Shown: one piece after another, positions 1 through 11,273 of the stretch
Layout of the letters: the number at the start of each line of letters is the position of its first letter
How positions within the stretch are numbered: position 1 is the stretch's first letter
Source of the DNA: Hyparrhenia diplandra
Taxonomy: Eukaryota; Streptophyta; Magnoliopsida; Poales; Poaceae
Length of the DNA stretch: 64,000 nucleotides
Reading direction: 5' to 3'
Assembly (NCBI GenBank): GCA_015847255.1
Contig: JADLZK010013201.1
Location: 1 to 64,000 of the forward strand
Made by a program: the position numbers and the translations under genes
Notes under the pieces: generated by a model
What the model saw: only the letters and a program-made list of their open reading frames with translations
What the model was told of the DNA's origin: nothing
Databases searched by the model: none

Positions 1-177
1 CTTCTCAATAAATCCTCCCCATCTTTGGTCTTGTGTGTCCTTGGGCGAACTAGTTAGGAGAGAGTACCTCCGTTCCACGTGGAAAATCACGATACCACTG
101 AATATTTCGGGTGAAAGCTACAACGACAATTACATGCGCTTGCGGATTCTTCTCGCGGACGTTAAGAAACGTCAACA
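1..177 (+). mobile_element. 3' end of a gypsy LTR, third copy of the 8557-10254 family
   Basis: Positions 78-150 closely match the 3' part of the LTRs at 2180-5964 and 8557-10254 (shared words such as gataccactgaatat, gggtgaaa and gcgcttgcgga). It ends gtcaaca at 177, the same CAACA terminus as the complete copies. What follows does not look like a primer binding site, so it is more likely a solo LTR or a 3' LTR than a 5' LTR. The left part is outside the window. Confidence 0.7.
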
Positions 178-1559
178 CTATCTTAAGAACGACCCCTCCC
201 ATCCCCTGCGCAGTTCACCGGCCGCACCTTCACCACCGCGAGCAAGCTATGGCGCGAGGGACCGCACGATCACACCACGGGCAAGTGGAGCGGGTGGTGA
301 GCAAGATCAAGGCGCCCGCGACGCCGGGCGACGGTGAATCACATCATCGAGGGCCTGGCTGCGCAAGGCCGTGGTGCCTCTCCGGCGTCGAGCTCTCGGA
401 TGTGGGAGATGAAGGAGGAGGGCGCCCGTTCGAGGGGGCGGCGAACGCCCCGGCGACCGTCGACTAGGTGGAGTGGTGGATGGAACGGGTGGCGAAGCCC
501 GGGGGTAAGGGCGCCGGGGGCTCCGAGATCCTCCCCAATCCGAGACACCGGCGCTGGTAGTCCTCGTTGCCTCCTCTTTAGTTCCGTTTCTTCAGCGTGT
601 TGAGCTTTGTGACGAGCTTTGAGCTCGTAGGTCGGTGTGATGGAGTCTTTTCGGCTCCCATCCCCCTCTTCTGAAAGGGGATGCTCGCGGCCAACATCGG
701 CAGGCCATCTAGAATGAGGGCGAGGCTCGTGGCGGCGCGGCGGGCGCGGCGGAGAGCAGAGCCGGCGGCCCGAGGCTGCGGGGAGAAGCCCTCGGCGCAG
801 CTGCCGGCGGCCGGCCGCGAAGGGAGTTGGGACCTCGTCGGGCCCTACGGGCTGGCCCGCTCCCGGTGCGCCGTCGAGTGGGGGGCACCCCTCCCTCGGC
901 CCCAGCGGTGCGGCGCCAAAGCCCCAGGCCGAAGGCCGGGCGCTCCGTCGAGGCGGCTCGGGGCTGCAGGCTGCCGGCGCGAAAGAAGAAGCGAAGAGGG
1001 TGGCCACCGGGTAAGCTCTTTTCGCCCGTGTTGTTGTAGGTTGTAGCGGTTGATCGCGGTATCGTTACGGCCGCGTTCGAGGGTGGTGGCGTGCCCGAGG
1101 CGCGAGGGCCGGATGGCCACGGCCGTCGGTACGGGCTCGGGGCTTGAGATGAGACCAGTTCGCGGGCGCCGTCGATGATGAGCTCGATGTCAGTGAGCTC
1201 GGCGCGCGGCGCCGCGGGGAGATGGTAACGAGCCGAGCTCGGCCGGCGGGGGCGGTGACGACGGGCGGCAGCGCGGGCGGTATGGGCCTGAAGATGATGG
1301 CCCATTTGTTCCCTTCAGGGACGTCAGCCCGGCGCCTCGGCGACTTCCGGAGCCCTCCGGCTCCCCTGGACTCCCCATCGGCGCCGCGCCCCCGTGGGTC
1401 GGCGGCCCGAAGACCGTCTTGGGCTGATCGAGGAGCCTCGGTTGACGGAGTCGGCGGGGGCGCGGGCGCCCGGTGCTCGGGCGCTGCGGGAGGCTCCTCG
1501 GTGGCGGCCCGGAGAAAGGTGGTTCGGCGGAGATCTGAGCCCCAGCGAGGGCGCGTCGG
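178..1559. other. GC-rich interior of the Tat-type element, no clear domain
   Basis: This stretch is rich in GAGCTC and CGG words like the rest of the host element. Open frames exist on both strands but none shows a recognisable domain. By position it should hold the upstream part of the antisense ORF and the sequence leading to the missing 3' LTR. I cannot draw exon borders here. Confidence 0.5.
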
Positions 1560-2179
1560 ATAGCTCGTCGAGAGCTGACGTTCGCCCTCAACCTGAAGAG
1601 GTCGTCGTCGAGCACCCGATCATCGATATCTCGGCAGCGGGGATACCGGGTGGCGGCGAGGCAACGGACCCAAGATGAGGGCCACAGCGGGCCGAGGCCG
1701 TGGGGGTGCCGCCACCACTGACGCCCGTCGCCCTTCAATGCCGTTCCGCCCGTAGGGCATTGAGATTGATGAGGCCAAGGTGTCCGTGTCACGCGTGTGG
1801 CTTGGCGCCCCTCCGCCGGCGTGGACACGTTCTTCCTCCGACCTACGCCCGGGTCGCCCCCGGGCGTTCAGTTGCTGGAGGGAGGCGTGAGTCGTCGATC
1901 GTCGGTGCCGGCGGCGAAGTGCGCCCTTCGTCTTTCCGAGGTTTGTCGATGTCGCAGTGGTTAGGGCCTCGTTCCACGCTTTTCCACCTTGTTTGATTGT
2001 TTGTGGTCTGCAGGCGTGCGTGAGGCCATCGGGGGCATAACCGCCGACAAAGACCTCCCCGAGGGCCGGTGGTTTTCGGGCGGCCGACGGCGCTGCGGCG
2101 TGGAGATGTGCGACGAGCTCGGCTCGCAGCCTCTCAAAGATCGGTTCCTAGAGGCGGCGAAGGAGGCGGCCGACCTCAT
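1560..2179 (+). pseudogene. antisense ORF of the Tat-type element, upstream part
   Basis: Plus-strand frames here encode a stretch with EEVVVEHPIIDIS (about 1597-1635) and, further on, EAIGGITADKDLPEGRWF and LKDRFLEAAKEAADL (about 2019-2180). This type of sequence precedes the coiled coil in the antisense proteins of grass Tat elements, often annotated as putative gypsy type transposon protein. The reading is cut exactly at the LTR insertion at 2180 and resumes at 5965. Frames shift several times, so no intact product is expected. Function of these antisense proteins is unknown. Confidence 0.5.
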
Positions 2180-2876
2180 TGTTGACGGTAACCAACGACA
2201 TATTTTTTTCCGTCAACTTACTACCATAAAGGAGTAAAATTCAACCTTTTTATACTCATATACATTTATCACTAATAAATTCCACTTGTAGTGTCTTGTA
2301 TTTTATTTTTTGATTTATAATAAAAGCAAGTGGAAAATCGACCAAAGTACGCCTTAGGGATAGCGATTATTGCAAAAATCCAAGCCCAAGAGCAAATCGA
2401 CCCAAAACATCAAATGCGGGCCGAAAGCACAGCCCGCCCACAACTTTTCGAGGGGCGAAAGATGACACCCCCACCGAGACCAGGGCCAAAGGCAGCACTG
2501 GTGTGGTGCTTGCACCCCCTTGGGCTTGGATTTCAACAAGGGACTAAGACTAAACATTTTTATAACTCATATATGTAGGAATGAAGTTTGTCTTTTTAGC
2601 GTAACTCAACATTTCATAAGATAGAGAATATGATCAAAATGTGAGATACAAGTTACCTTTCTTGGAGTCCTCCCCAAGCTAGCCTTTTGCTTACCTTTTA
2701 TGGTTATGCTTAGCTTGAGCACGAATGATCCGAAGTTGTACCGTGGCGTGGTTAGAGGCTCCCCCCCAAGCTTGTCTTTTGATGTCATCAAAGTAACAGG
2801 ACAACTCTTGGGGTTGAAAGGTTTATCTCCTCTCTTCTTCTTCTCTTCTCTACCCCTTTTTTTTTTTTTTATTATT

Positions 2877-2895
2877 TATATATATATATATATAT
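2877..2895. repeat. (TA)n microsatellite after a T run
   Basis: A run of T (about 2860-2870) is followed by uninterrupted TA dinucleotides. Confidence 0.9.
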
Positions 2896-3499
2896 TTTCT
2901 TTGTTAACCCCGTTGTCATCTTTTCAAGACTTACCCTTATGGATTTTGATAAATTCCGCAGGGTTAGTCCATATGATCGACCAAAATCTACACCAGCAAT
3001 TCTAGGTTCAATAACCGGACTCGACTCCATGTCTAATCGATCAAGGTAGACTTTTTGACCTAAGCACCATGCTCAATTCAAAACGCCTATGGAAGTATGA
3101 TCATACATATAACCAAAACTTCCAAACCAAGACATGCCAAAATAGAAAGAGGAAGCATGCATTGATAAACAAGATTCTTCCAACGGGGGTAAACAATTTT
3201 ATTCTTATTTATTATTTTTATTGTAAGCATCATGGAGTTATTCTTGGGATTATTATTGTAAAATAAAAAAGATAACTCACCGATTTACCTTCGCAAGGGC
3301 TCACCTTTTTTAAAGTCCCGACGAAAGGGACTCTTCTCCATTCATTTAATGCTTGACTGAGTGTTACGTATCCAGGAGAAGTGGATGCGGATGTCATCCT
3401 TTCATGCCCGCCATGCCACGCTAACACTTTGTGGCTTTACCTTCTTGGGCTGCTTGTTTTTAGCATTCTTATGCTTGTTGAACCCATTGAATGGGCATC

Positions 3500-3724
3500 T
3501 CATTGTTTGGCCCCGCATATGGAAGCTAGCATGCCACGATCCCACGTGCAAAACTGCATTTGTAGTGTTAAGAAATGGTCTCCCAAGGATTGGGGCAGCT
3601 CTCTCGTTAGACCCATGTCTAGGATGACAAAGTCCGTCGGGATGTATGCTTCTCGGATTTTTACTATAACGTCCTCGCCTACTCCCTCAGGTTTCCTTAG
3701 TGATAGGTCCGCCATGCAGTTCAA
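3500..3724 (-). pseudogene. retroviral-type aspartic protease remnant, Athila-like
   Basis: The minus-strand frame reads MADLSLRKPEGVGEDVIVKI and later YIPTDFVILDM. This corresponds to the segment after the catalytic loop of Athila-type proteases (usual form: LADRS..RPEGI.EDI.V.V....P.DFVVLDM). The same pattern is seen at 18918-19445. The catalytic loop itself is not intact and the 3' half turns into unrelated sequence, so it is a fragment. Confidence 0.65.
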
Positions 3725-3785
3725 AATGTACAGGGGGACAAAGGTCCACCTAATATTTCATCATATGTTACCTTGGACATGATGT

Positions 3786-4644
3786 TTATGCTTGATCCAA
3801 GGTCGCGAAGGCATCCTCGAAGACATGCGGGCCAACCGAGCATGTGATTGTCGGGCGGCCGGGGTCCTCCTTCTTGATAATGAGTGGTGGCTCGGTAGGA
3901 GACTTGTTGTCTTCCGACATAGAGGGAGTACCGGGCCTCGTTGAGACCATTTTAACAGATTCGGGAGAAATTTTGGGTTGACCCAAAACTTTTCCCAAAA
4001 CAGCAAAAGCGTGGTAAAACCGAGCTAATTGGGTTTCTATCATTTTATTAAAGCTCGCTTGTCTTTCATAAGAAGAAGTTAAACTTTTAATTTTGAAAAT
4101 CATGTTTTCAATTATTTTATCATTAAGCATCAACTTCTTTGAAAGTTCTTCAATTATTTTTGCTTGGTCTAAGACCAAGTCTTCCAAGGAGAGAGGATTC
4201 GAATTGTACCTTGAGTTTGAATTACCTCCTTGGTTTTGTGGGCGCGACCGGTTGTTCCACCCATTATGGTCTCCTTGTTGACGGAACCCGTTGTTGATGT
4301 GAGTAACGTCTTTACGGGTTTTCAGGCGTCGTTCCACTGAATGGCCAACATTGCCCGCAGACTTCACATGTTACGTGTGAGTCTATGGCCTTGACCCGAT
4401 GCCGTAAAGTTTCTTCTTCTTCGGTGGCACACTTGTCAAGTTCTTTCAATAGGAGATCCATTGTAGCGTGCACGCCCGTCTCCTCCACGGATGCGCATGC
4501 TATCTTCTTGTTTGCCAAGACTTTCCTCCCCCAAGCTTGATTGGACACTATTTTCTCCATAAGAGCTGTTGCTCTATTGATGGTGAGGGAGACCCGGGCA
4601 AGGCCGAGCCTGGGGGTGCGCGCACCACCCTGGTGCGGCCGCAC
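3786..4644 (-). pseudogene. gag C-terminal region, Athila-like
   Basis: Two overlapping minus-strand frames give gag-like sequence. The upstream one has ATALMEKIVSNQAWG followed by LLLKELDKCATEEEE and a single zinc-knuckle-like CEVCGQCWPFSG. The downstream one has an Asn/Gln/Arg-rich linker and LVLDQAKIIEELSKKLMLND with SFNKMIETQLARF, a coiled-coil segment typical of Athila gag just before protease. A frameshift near 4320-4360 separates the two parts. The gag start is missing because the right insertion junction cuts it. Confidence 0.75.
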
Positions 4645-5964
4645 CTCCCCGAGGCGGCTGCCCGGCCTCGGGAGGCGGTTCGTGCACTTTCCAAGCGGGG
4701 TTTCCGCCCCTGCGTTGGTCGGTTTTGCGCATACAAGGAAGGTTTACTGTGTCGGTTTTGATGTAAATTAGCACTTAGGCCCCTCCTCCAAGTGTATAAG
4801 TAGGCCCCCTCTCTCCCTCTCTCAATGGACACCATTTGGAGCCTCCTCACTTTCTACTCTTCTTCTCCTCTCCTCTCTACTCCTCTCCCTCTCTACTCCT
4901 CAACTTCTCTAGTTCTTTTAGTCTTTAGTAGTATTTGGAGCAAGGCTAAGCTTCATTGGAGAGCTTGTACTTGGGAGAAGGAATATTCGTATGAATACAT
5001 TTATGGTTTATCCTCAAGTCTTGATCTCATATGCTTGTGCAATAGAGCTAGAGTATTTACATGTTATATTTTTGACACGTTGTTCTCGACACAATCATGA
5101 TAGAAGAACTAGACTATAGTTCCTATGTCGTGGTTAGTCGTATAGAACTTAGGGCCTAACCATTCATGCCATGTATTTGAGTAGAGTAAGAGTTGTCTTT
5201 GAGGTGGCGGTTCGTTGTGTCCTTCGGGGCTTGCTCTTGTCCTATTCCCGACCATCCGTAGGGTGGGGGCCATGGGGACATGAGTAGTGTCCTAGTATGG
5301 GGACGTGGTGTCCGGATGCCGGGTATCCTTCGAATATGAGTGCATGCCACGGTTGAGGGGGTAGGCGGTTTGGTCGTGACAAGCCTTGACCGCCCCTTGA
5401 AATCCCCCCCACGCTCGTGTGTCTTTGTAGGAGTTCGTAAATGCCTTCCTTCGGGGCGGATGCTCCGGGGGTCCCCCTGTCCATCTCACTCTCAGCCTAA
5501 AACTCTAGTCATCTATGTTTGCATGATTATTAAGCGGTTCTTTGCATAGCTACTTTAGAATGCCTGCTCCACTTAGGAATATTCTTTATTCTTTATTTTC
5601 CTTTTATCCTTGAGGTTGGCCCAAGTGTGTGTCACACTATCTTAAAATATCATTACTTACCCCTCGTATTGAGTATTGGTCAACCTGCATAGACATGTCG
5701 TCTTGTTCATGCCCCCGCTAGAGTCCTACACCATGCCTTCCTTTGGGAAAATATAAATAACGATACCTGAATATCTCGGGTGAAATGCTACAACGGTATT
5801 TCCGTGCGCTTGCGGACTTGTTCGGTAAATGCTACAGAATGCCACCCGACATCCCGTGGCGATGGTAGCCGGAATGTAACAATTCGGCGAAGTCGTTGTG
5901 GGAAGTCAACCTGCGGGTTCAGTGCTCTTGCCTTTTTTGGCACTTGCGCTTAGGAAACGCAACA

Positions 5965-7166
5965 CTCATTCGAGGAGCGGAGGATCGTGCCTCTCGGGAG
6001 GCCCGGGGAGAAGGTGGAGGCCGCGGCCGCGCCGAAGTGTCCCGGCGGGAGGAGGAGCTCGAGCTCGCCCACAAGCGCCAGCAGCGAGAAGATGGAGGAG
6101 GAGCTCGGTACCCTCCGCCGGATGCTTGATGACAAGGAGCTCGAGCGCTCGGCGCTTGAGCAGAGGGCGGAGTCCCTCCGGAAGGATAAGGAGGAGATCG
6201 TCGAGCGGCTCCACTGTAGCGACACATCGAGCTCGCAAGTGAGTACTTTTGCTCTTATCTTTTCGTCTGTTTTTTAGCGCTTGGGGCTGAATGTCCTCGT
6301 CGGCGGGGCTTGACATGACCACGAGGCTTTCTGAAGCCGTGGTGCATGCTCCGCGCCTCGGAGGCGGAGCGGGTTCGGTCCGAGGTGAGAATTACGAGCT
6401 CGTACAACGAGCAAGAGCTCTACGATGAGCTGTGGGTAGCGGGCGGCCGTCTCCTTTCCCCGCATCCCCGTAGCCTCGTGGCCCGGGTCGTAACTTCGTT
6501 GCTTTTTTCCTGCCGAGAAGCGGAACTCCCTCGAAGGCGACGCGGGATCTCGAGGACAAGGGCCGGGAGCTCGCCGCTGCCGAGGCCTCCCTGAAGCATG
6601 TGCAGCTCGAGCTGCAGGAGAAGGAGGCGGACCTCAAGAGGAGGACCAGCGACCTTGTTGACATGCGGAAGGAGCTCGGGAGTCTCCAAGAGCGCGGCCG
6701 CCAAGGCCGTGGAGGAGGCCGAGAGCTCGGCGCGCATGAAGGCCTTGCTGCGTCGAGGTCGAGGTCGCCTCGCGACGCCCTCGGGGTGGAAGACGTGGTG
6801 GACCCGGTCGAGCGGGTGTCGGCCATCCCGCGCAAGGTGACGGAGGACGCCGAGGCCGCGCGTGGTCCACAAAGGCGGTCGCGTCGTCTTTCGCCGACTA
6901 CCCCTACCTCGAGGTCAACATCGTGAAGAAGGGGTGGCCGCCGGGTGTTGACGACGCCGACATGGAGCGAAGGCTGCCGCTACCGAGGCCGCGATCGCGG
7001 AGCTATCTGTCGAGCTCTTCAAGCTCGCCACCGAGGAGGTCTTCGAGCCCCTCTGGCCGGGTGGAGACGACGAGCGCCGCCGAGGAGCCCGTCGTGGAGG
7101 GAGGAAGCCGCGCAGGACGTCCCCGCCCCGGAGCCGACGGACCAAGACCCGCCTGCGCAAGAATAG
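5965..7166 (+). pseudogene. antisense coiled-coil ORF of the Tat-type element, downstream part
   Basis: Plus-strand segments encode long heptad-type sequence: KMEEELGTLRRMLDDKELER (about 6090-6150), then LEDKGRELAAAEASLKHVQ and LQEKEADLKRRTSDLVDMRK (about 6550-6670), then YPYLEVNIVKKGWPPGVDD (about 6905-6960), ending in PAPEPTDQDPPAQE and a stop at about 7166. Candidate introns lie at about 6239-6278 (donor caa/gtgagt, acceptor ttttttag) and 6430-6519. This is the C-terminal half of the antisense protein found in grass Tat elements; its role is unknown. Frameshifts make it a pseudogene. Confidence 0.65.
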
Positions 7167-7669
7167 GAGCTTGAGGCTAGGCCTCTTTTTGTAATGAGTT
7201 TTTAAGTCCTCGCAGTTGAGGCAATCTGAAGAAACTATGGAAGCTCGTGTGGTAGTTAATGGAAGTCGCCCTTCCTCTTTTTATCGTATTTTGTTTCTAC
7301 TCCGACCTTTTTGTGTGCTCATGATTCGAGAGCCGGATGGCGGTCCATTCCTCGCTGGCCGCAGGAGTGCGGGAGGTCGTTAGGGCGCCGCGCCACGCCA
7401 AAGCGGTGAGCTCATGACTTGGTCATTTCGAACATCGTTTGAGTTAAGAGAAGAAGGTACGAGTTCGTGAGCTCGTTCGCCGAGCTCGAACTTGTAAGTT
7501 TTGCGAAAAAAAAACGGTGTGTTAAAAATGTGGGGTGTGCACCCGCTCCTTGTAGCCCCCGAGCAAGGGCGGGTCTTTTTAGGGGCAAAGGCGGGCATTG
7601 CTCAAACGAGCTCGGGGAAAGAATTCAAATGCTTGCACATATTTTTTGCATCGAATTTGTGCTTTTATT
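7167..7669. other. spacer between the converging antisense ORF and integrase
   Basis: No domain is visible. The sequence is less GC-rich than its neighbours and lies between the stop of the plus-strand antisense ORF and the end of integrase on the minus strand, where the two transcripts would converge. Confidence 0.5.
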
Positions 7670-8556
7670 GAGCTCTTGCGGCTACAACATTTTGAAATAC
7701 ACTTCGGGTAAAAGCGGCGTAGCTGTTCGATGTTCCACGCGTTGCAGTGAGGACCCGGCCTTGGTGGTCTTTGAGCTTGTATGCGTGCCGGGCCTCAAAG
7801 ACTTGGTCGATGGTGAAGGGACCTTCCCAAGGCGCCGAGAGCTTGTGCTCGTCTTTCGAAGCTGGACTCGGGCGCGGGACGTAGTCGCCCGACGCTGAAA
7901 GCTCGCCCCTTGACGTGGCGGTCGTGGTAGCGCCTCATGGATCGTAGGTACTTGGCGGAGTGGATGAGGGCGATGTCACGAGCTTCGCCGAGCTGATCGG
8001 GCGGTGTCTTCGAAAGCAGCGCTTGGTTGTTGTGCTCGTTGAAGGCCTGGACGCTGGGCGAGCCATACTGAGGTCGGTGGGGAGCACAGACCTCGGACCC
8101 AAGACGAGGAAGAATGGCGCCCGCCCCGTGGCTCTCGCTTGGCGTTGTGGAAAGACTCCATACGACCGAGGGGAGCTCGGCGCAGCCATCGGCGGGCGTA
8201 TTTCGAGCCTTTTGAATTGATGCGTGACTTCACGCCTGCGCAGGATCATGCCGTTAGCTCTCTCTACCGGGCCGTTGGTCCTTGGGTGGCTGGACGGAAG
8301 TCGGTCGACGCTGATGCCGTGGTCGCCGCGCACCGGTCGGTGAAAACCTCTCCCACGGTTCGTGCCATTGTCGGTGATGATGGAGTTCGGGACCCCAAAG
8401 CGATGGATGATGCCGGTGAAGAACTTGACGGTCTCCTCGGCTCGACATCGTGCGATGGGCATGACCTCGATCCACTTGGAGAACTTGTCGATGGCGACGA
8501 GGAGATGCGTGTAACCCCCGGCGGTCTTCTTGAAGGGTCCCACCATGTCGAGCCCC
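7670..8556 (-). pseudogene. integrase catalytic core and C-terminus, Tat-type gypsy
   Basis: The minus strand reads GLDMVGPFKK, then HLLVAIDKFSKWIEVMPI with the first catalytic Asp region, then FGVPNSIITDNGT with the second catalytic Asp, and the NGPVERANG region with the catalytic Glu in a shifted frame. Around 7740-7930 the C-terminal part RRYHDRHVKGRAFSVG is seen. The core follows the zinc-binding part at 10255-10869; the two were split by the solo LTR at 8557-10254. Stops and frameshifts make it non-functional. Confidence 0.88.
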
Positions 8557-10254
8557 TGATTGGCGGTAACCAACGACATATTTTTTCCGTCAACTTACTA
8601 CCATAAAGGGAGTAAAATTAAACCTTTTTATACTCATATACTTTTATCACTAATAAATTCCACTTGTAGTGTCTTGTATTTTATTTTGCAGATTTATAAT
8701 AAAAGCAAGTGGAAAATCGACCAAAGTACGCCTTCCGAGAAAGCGCATTATTGCAAAACCCAAGCCCAAGAGCAAATCGACCCAAAACATCAAATCGGGC
8801 CGAGCATAGCCCGGCCCACAACTTTTTCAGGGGCTTAAAAGACGACACCCCACCGAGACCCGGGCAAGGCCGAGCCTGGGGGGTGCGCACCACACGGTGC
8901 GGCCAAGCATCCTCCCCCGAGGCGGTTTCGCCCGGCCTCGGGAGGCGGTTCGTGCACTTTCCAAACGGGTTTCCGCCCTGCGTTGGTCGGTTTGCGCATA
9001 CAAGGAAGGTTTACTGGTCGGTTTTGATGTAAATTAGCACTTAGGCCCCTCCTCCAAGTGTATAAGTAGGCCCCCTCTCTCCCTCTCTCAACACACACCA
9101 CTTGGAGTCCGGCAAAACCAGCAATCTCTCTCTCTCTACCACCTCTACCTCTCTCTCTTCTACTTCTTCTTTCTTCTTCTTCTTTCTTCTTTATTCTTTC
9201 TTAGTTAACACTTGGAGTAGAAGAGCTACAAGGAGGGCTTATCTCCTAGAAGAAAGTGCTTTGGTAATACATCCACTCTATGGAGCATTCTTCTATTTGC
9301 AAGTCTTATATTTATGTTCTTGGCCTAACTTATGAACTAGAGTATAGTTTTGTTCATGTTCTTGTGTTGGTATATGAACTAGCATATAGTTTACATATCA
9401 TAATCTTGACATGTTCATTACAGTTCATCATCGATCATCATATGCCTAACTTGATTAGAGGTGGGATATCGGTTCGTTGTTCCTTCGGGTTTGCTCTTGT
9501 TCTAGTCCGTCCATTCAACGAGTGGGGATCCCGGGGGACAAGAGTAGTGCTCTAATATGCGGGCATGGTGCCCGGGTATTACGACACACCTGCGGATATG
9601 AGGGCATGCCACGGTTGAGGGGGTAGGCGGCTTGGTCGTGACAAGCCTTGACCGTCCCCTTGAAATCCCCCACATTCGTATGTTACGTAGGAGTTAAGTA
9701 AATGCTTCCTATCGGGCCGTATGGTATCCAGGGAGTCTCCCCACTATCCTAGACCTAACCATGATTAAATCAGTTTGCATATGATCCTAACTATTCATTT
9801 GTATGGCCATGACTAGATACATTAGAACTACTCCATTAGGTTATTCATTTATTCATTTATTCTTTATCTATTTTCTTTATCCTTTTCTTTGGTGGATTCT
9901 TAAGTGTGTGTCACACTATCCATGAACCATTATTGCTTACCCTCGTTATGAACATTTTGGTCTAAGCAAACACATGTTCCTCTATTCGGATGCCATGCTA
10001 ATTTATTAATCACATGCCTTCCTTTGGGAAAATATAAATAACGATACCCTGAATACTTAGGGTGAAATGCTACAATGATAGATCCGCGGCGCTTGCGGAT
10101 GAATATCTAAGATGGCAAGATCTATCCCGTTGCCGGTTCCATTTTGGATCACCGACATGGTGGTTTACTTGGGAATGTCGGCGGGCGCATTCGACACTCT
10201 TATTGGGGATGGGTTTTATACCTGTTTCCTTTGATTGCGTTAGAAATGCCAACA
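8557..10254 (+). mobile_element. solo LTR (Ty3/gypsy), copy B, 1698 bp
   Basis: It starts tgattggcgg and ends aatgccaaca, flanked by the 5-bp target duplication gcccc (8552-8556 and 10255-10259). The integrase reading on the minus strand continues across the site once the insert is removed (PFAARG on one side, GLDMVGPF on the other). The sequence matches copy A outside its nested fragment. A TATA-like gtgtataagtag at about 9059-9070 is shared with copy A and sets plus orientation; a CT-rich stretch follows it. There is no internal coding region. Confidence 0.93.
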
Positions 10255-10869
10255 GCCCCCGGGCCGCGAATGGCGGGTGAGACGGATCGCCCGGGAGGGA
10301 TTGCGCCGGGAGATGCGTCCGCTTAGCGAAGAACGGCATCCCTCGCGTGTCGGACGACTTCGAATGGCGTCGCGCGGCGGCGGCCGGCGTAGAAGCCTTG
10401 ACGGAATGCTTTCCCGACGAGAGCTCATGGCGCCGCGTGGTGGCCACATTCGGCCGGCGTGGATCTCCTTGATGAGCTCCTCTCCTTGCTCGAAGGTGAT
10501 GCAACGTTGGAGGACGCCGAGGGAGGCTCGCGGCAGTAGAGCTCTTCTCCGACGAGACGAAAAGATTTTGCTCTTCGCTAGGCGTCTTGACTCTTCTTGC
10601 CCGGGGAGCTTGCCTTCCTTGAACCACCGTAGGAGAGGGACTCGCCAATCCGGGGGCCGGGCGGTCGCGGTCGAACTTGACCCGGCCCGGGCCGGCCCCC
10701 CAGCGGTCGGACTCGAGCTCGTGGCCAAGCAAGCCTTCGTGTCGGGTGAGCTCGAGCTCGTGGAGGCGTCTATCTCCATAGGACCCAAGCCCGGGCGTCG
10801 GCAATTGAGTTTCGTCACGCTGGCGGGCTCGCCCTTGAGCCGTATCGACGGCTTATGTTGCTCGTGCAT
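10255..10869 (-). pseudogene. integrase N-terminal zinc-binding region, Tat-type gypsy
   Basis: Minus-strand frames give LQRCITFEQGEELIKEIHAG and then, after frame changes, FFAKRTHLPAQSL and PFAARG. In the family this is the HHCC zinc finger segment followed by the linker into the integrase core. The core is found at 7670-8556, on the other side of the solo LTR. Several frameshifts are present. Confidence 0.75.
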
Positions 10870-11192
10870 GAAGACGCCCGGCGGGACGGTAGGGCGGTCC
10901 CGACCGCGAGTTTGGCGAGGACGTCGGCATCATTGTTGAGGTGGCGATGGACGTGGATGACCTCGAGCCTGTGGAAGTGTTCCTCAAGCTCTCGGACCTT
11001 CTGGTGGTATGCAATCATCCTTGGGTTGATGCAAAATCGACCTCTTTCATGACTTGGTTCTTTACGAGCTCGAGTCGCCCGGACCTTGAGGTGCCGGATG
11101 CCGAGCTCGCGCCGCATACGCAAGCCATTCACGAGCCTCGATTCGCCACGTTGTTGGGACGCGGGGAAGTGTAGGCGGATCGAGTACTTCAT
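10815..11192 (-). pseudogene. second (archaeal-type) RNase H domain of the Tat element
   Basis: The frame starts MKYSIRLHFPAS and continues LVNGLRMRRELGIRHLKVRA, KVRELEEHFHRLEVIHVHRH and LNNDADVLAKLAV. This is the expected layout of the additional RNase H found in Tat-clade elements between the first RNase H and integrase. The usual acidic residue region after LVNGL and the D of the GDSQLV motif are altered, so the domain is decayed. Confidence 0.7.
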
Positions 11193-11273
11193 GCGTACCT
11201 TGTTCGGGAGATGTAGACGAGCCCGACGCCGGCGCCATACTTCTTCACAGATCCGTCCGGGTATAGCGCCCGA

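Larger units (their letters stand above)
2495..4588 (-). mobile_element. Athila-like gag-protease fragment nested in solo LTR copy A
   Basis: The copy B LTR is continuous where copy A is split, which locates the insertion: left junction after caccgagacc (about 2490-2498), right junction before gacccgggcaagg (about 4588). Minus-strand gag and protease pieces lie at 3500-4644. Left of protease there is no RT but non-coding DNA with the word ccccaagcta, which also occurs next to the copy at 18.35 kb. The fragment lacks obvious LTRs of its own. Exact ends are uncertain by about 10 bp. Confidence 0.7.
2180..5964 (+). mobile_element. solo LTR (Ty3/gypsy), copy A, itself split by a nested fragment
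   Basis: It starts tgttgacggtaacc and ends aacgcaaca, with a 5-bp target duplication ctcat at 2175-2179 and 5965-5969. Sequence matches copy B (8557-10254) on both sides of an interruption at about 2495-4588. Removing that interruption gives roughly 1.7 kb, the same length as copy B. A TATA-like gtgtataagtag near 4791 points right, so the LTR is in plus orientation. No internal retroelement region of its own is left, hence a solo LTR. Confidence 0.88.

Noticed and set aside
1..177. 5' LTR of an element extending to the right
   Set aside because: No primer binding site or leader follows position 177; the Tat-type host sequence continues.
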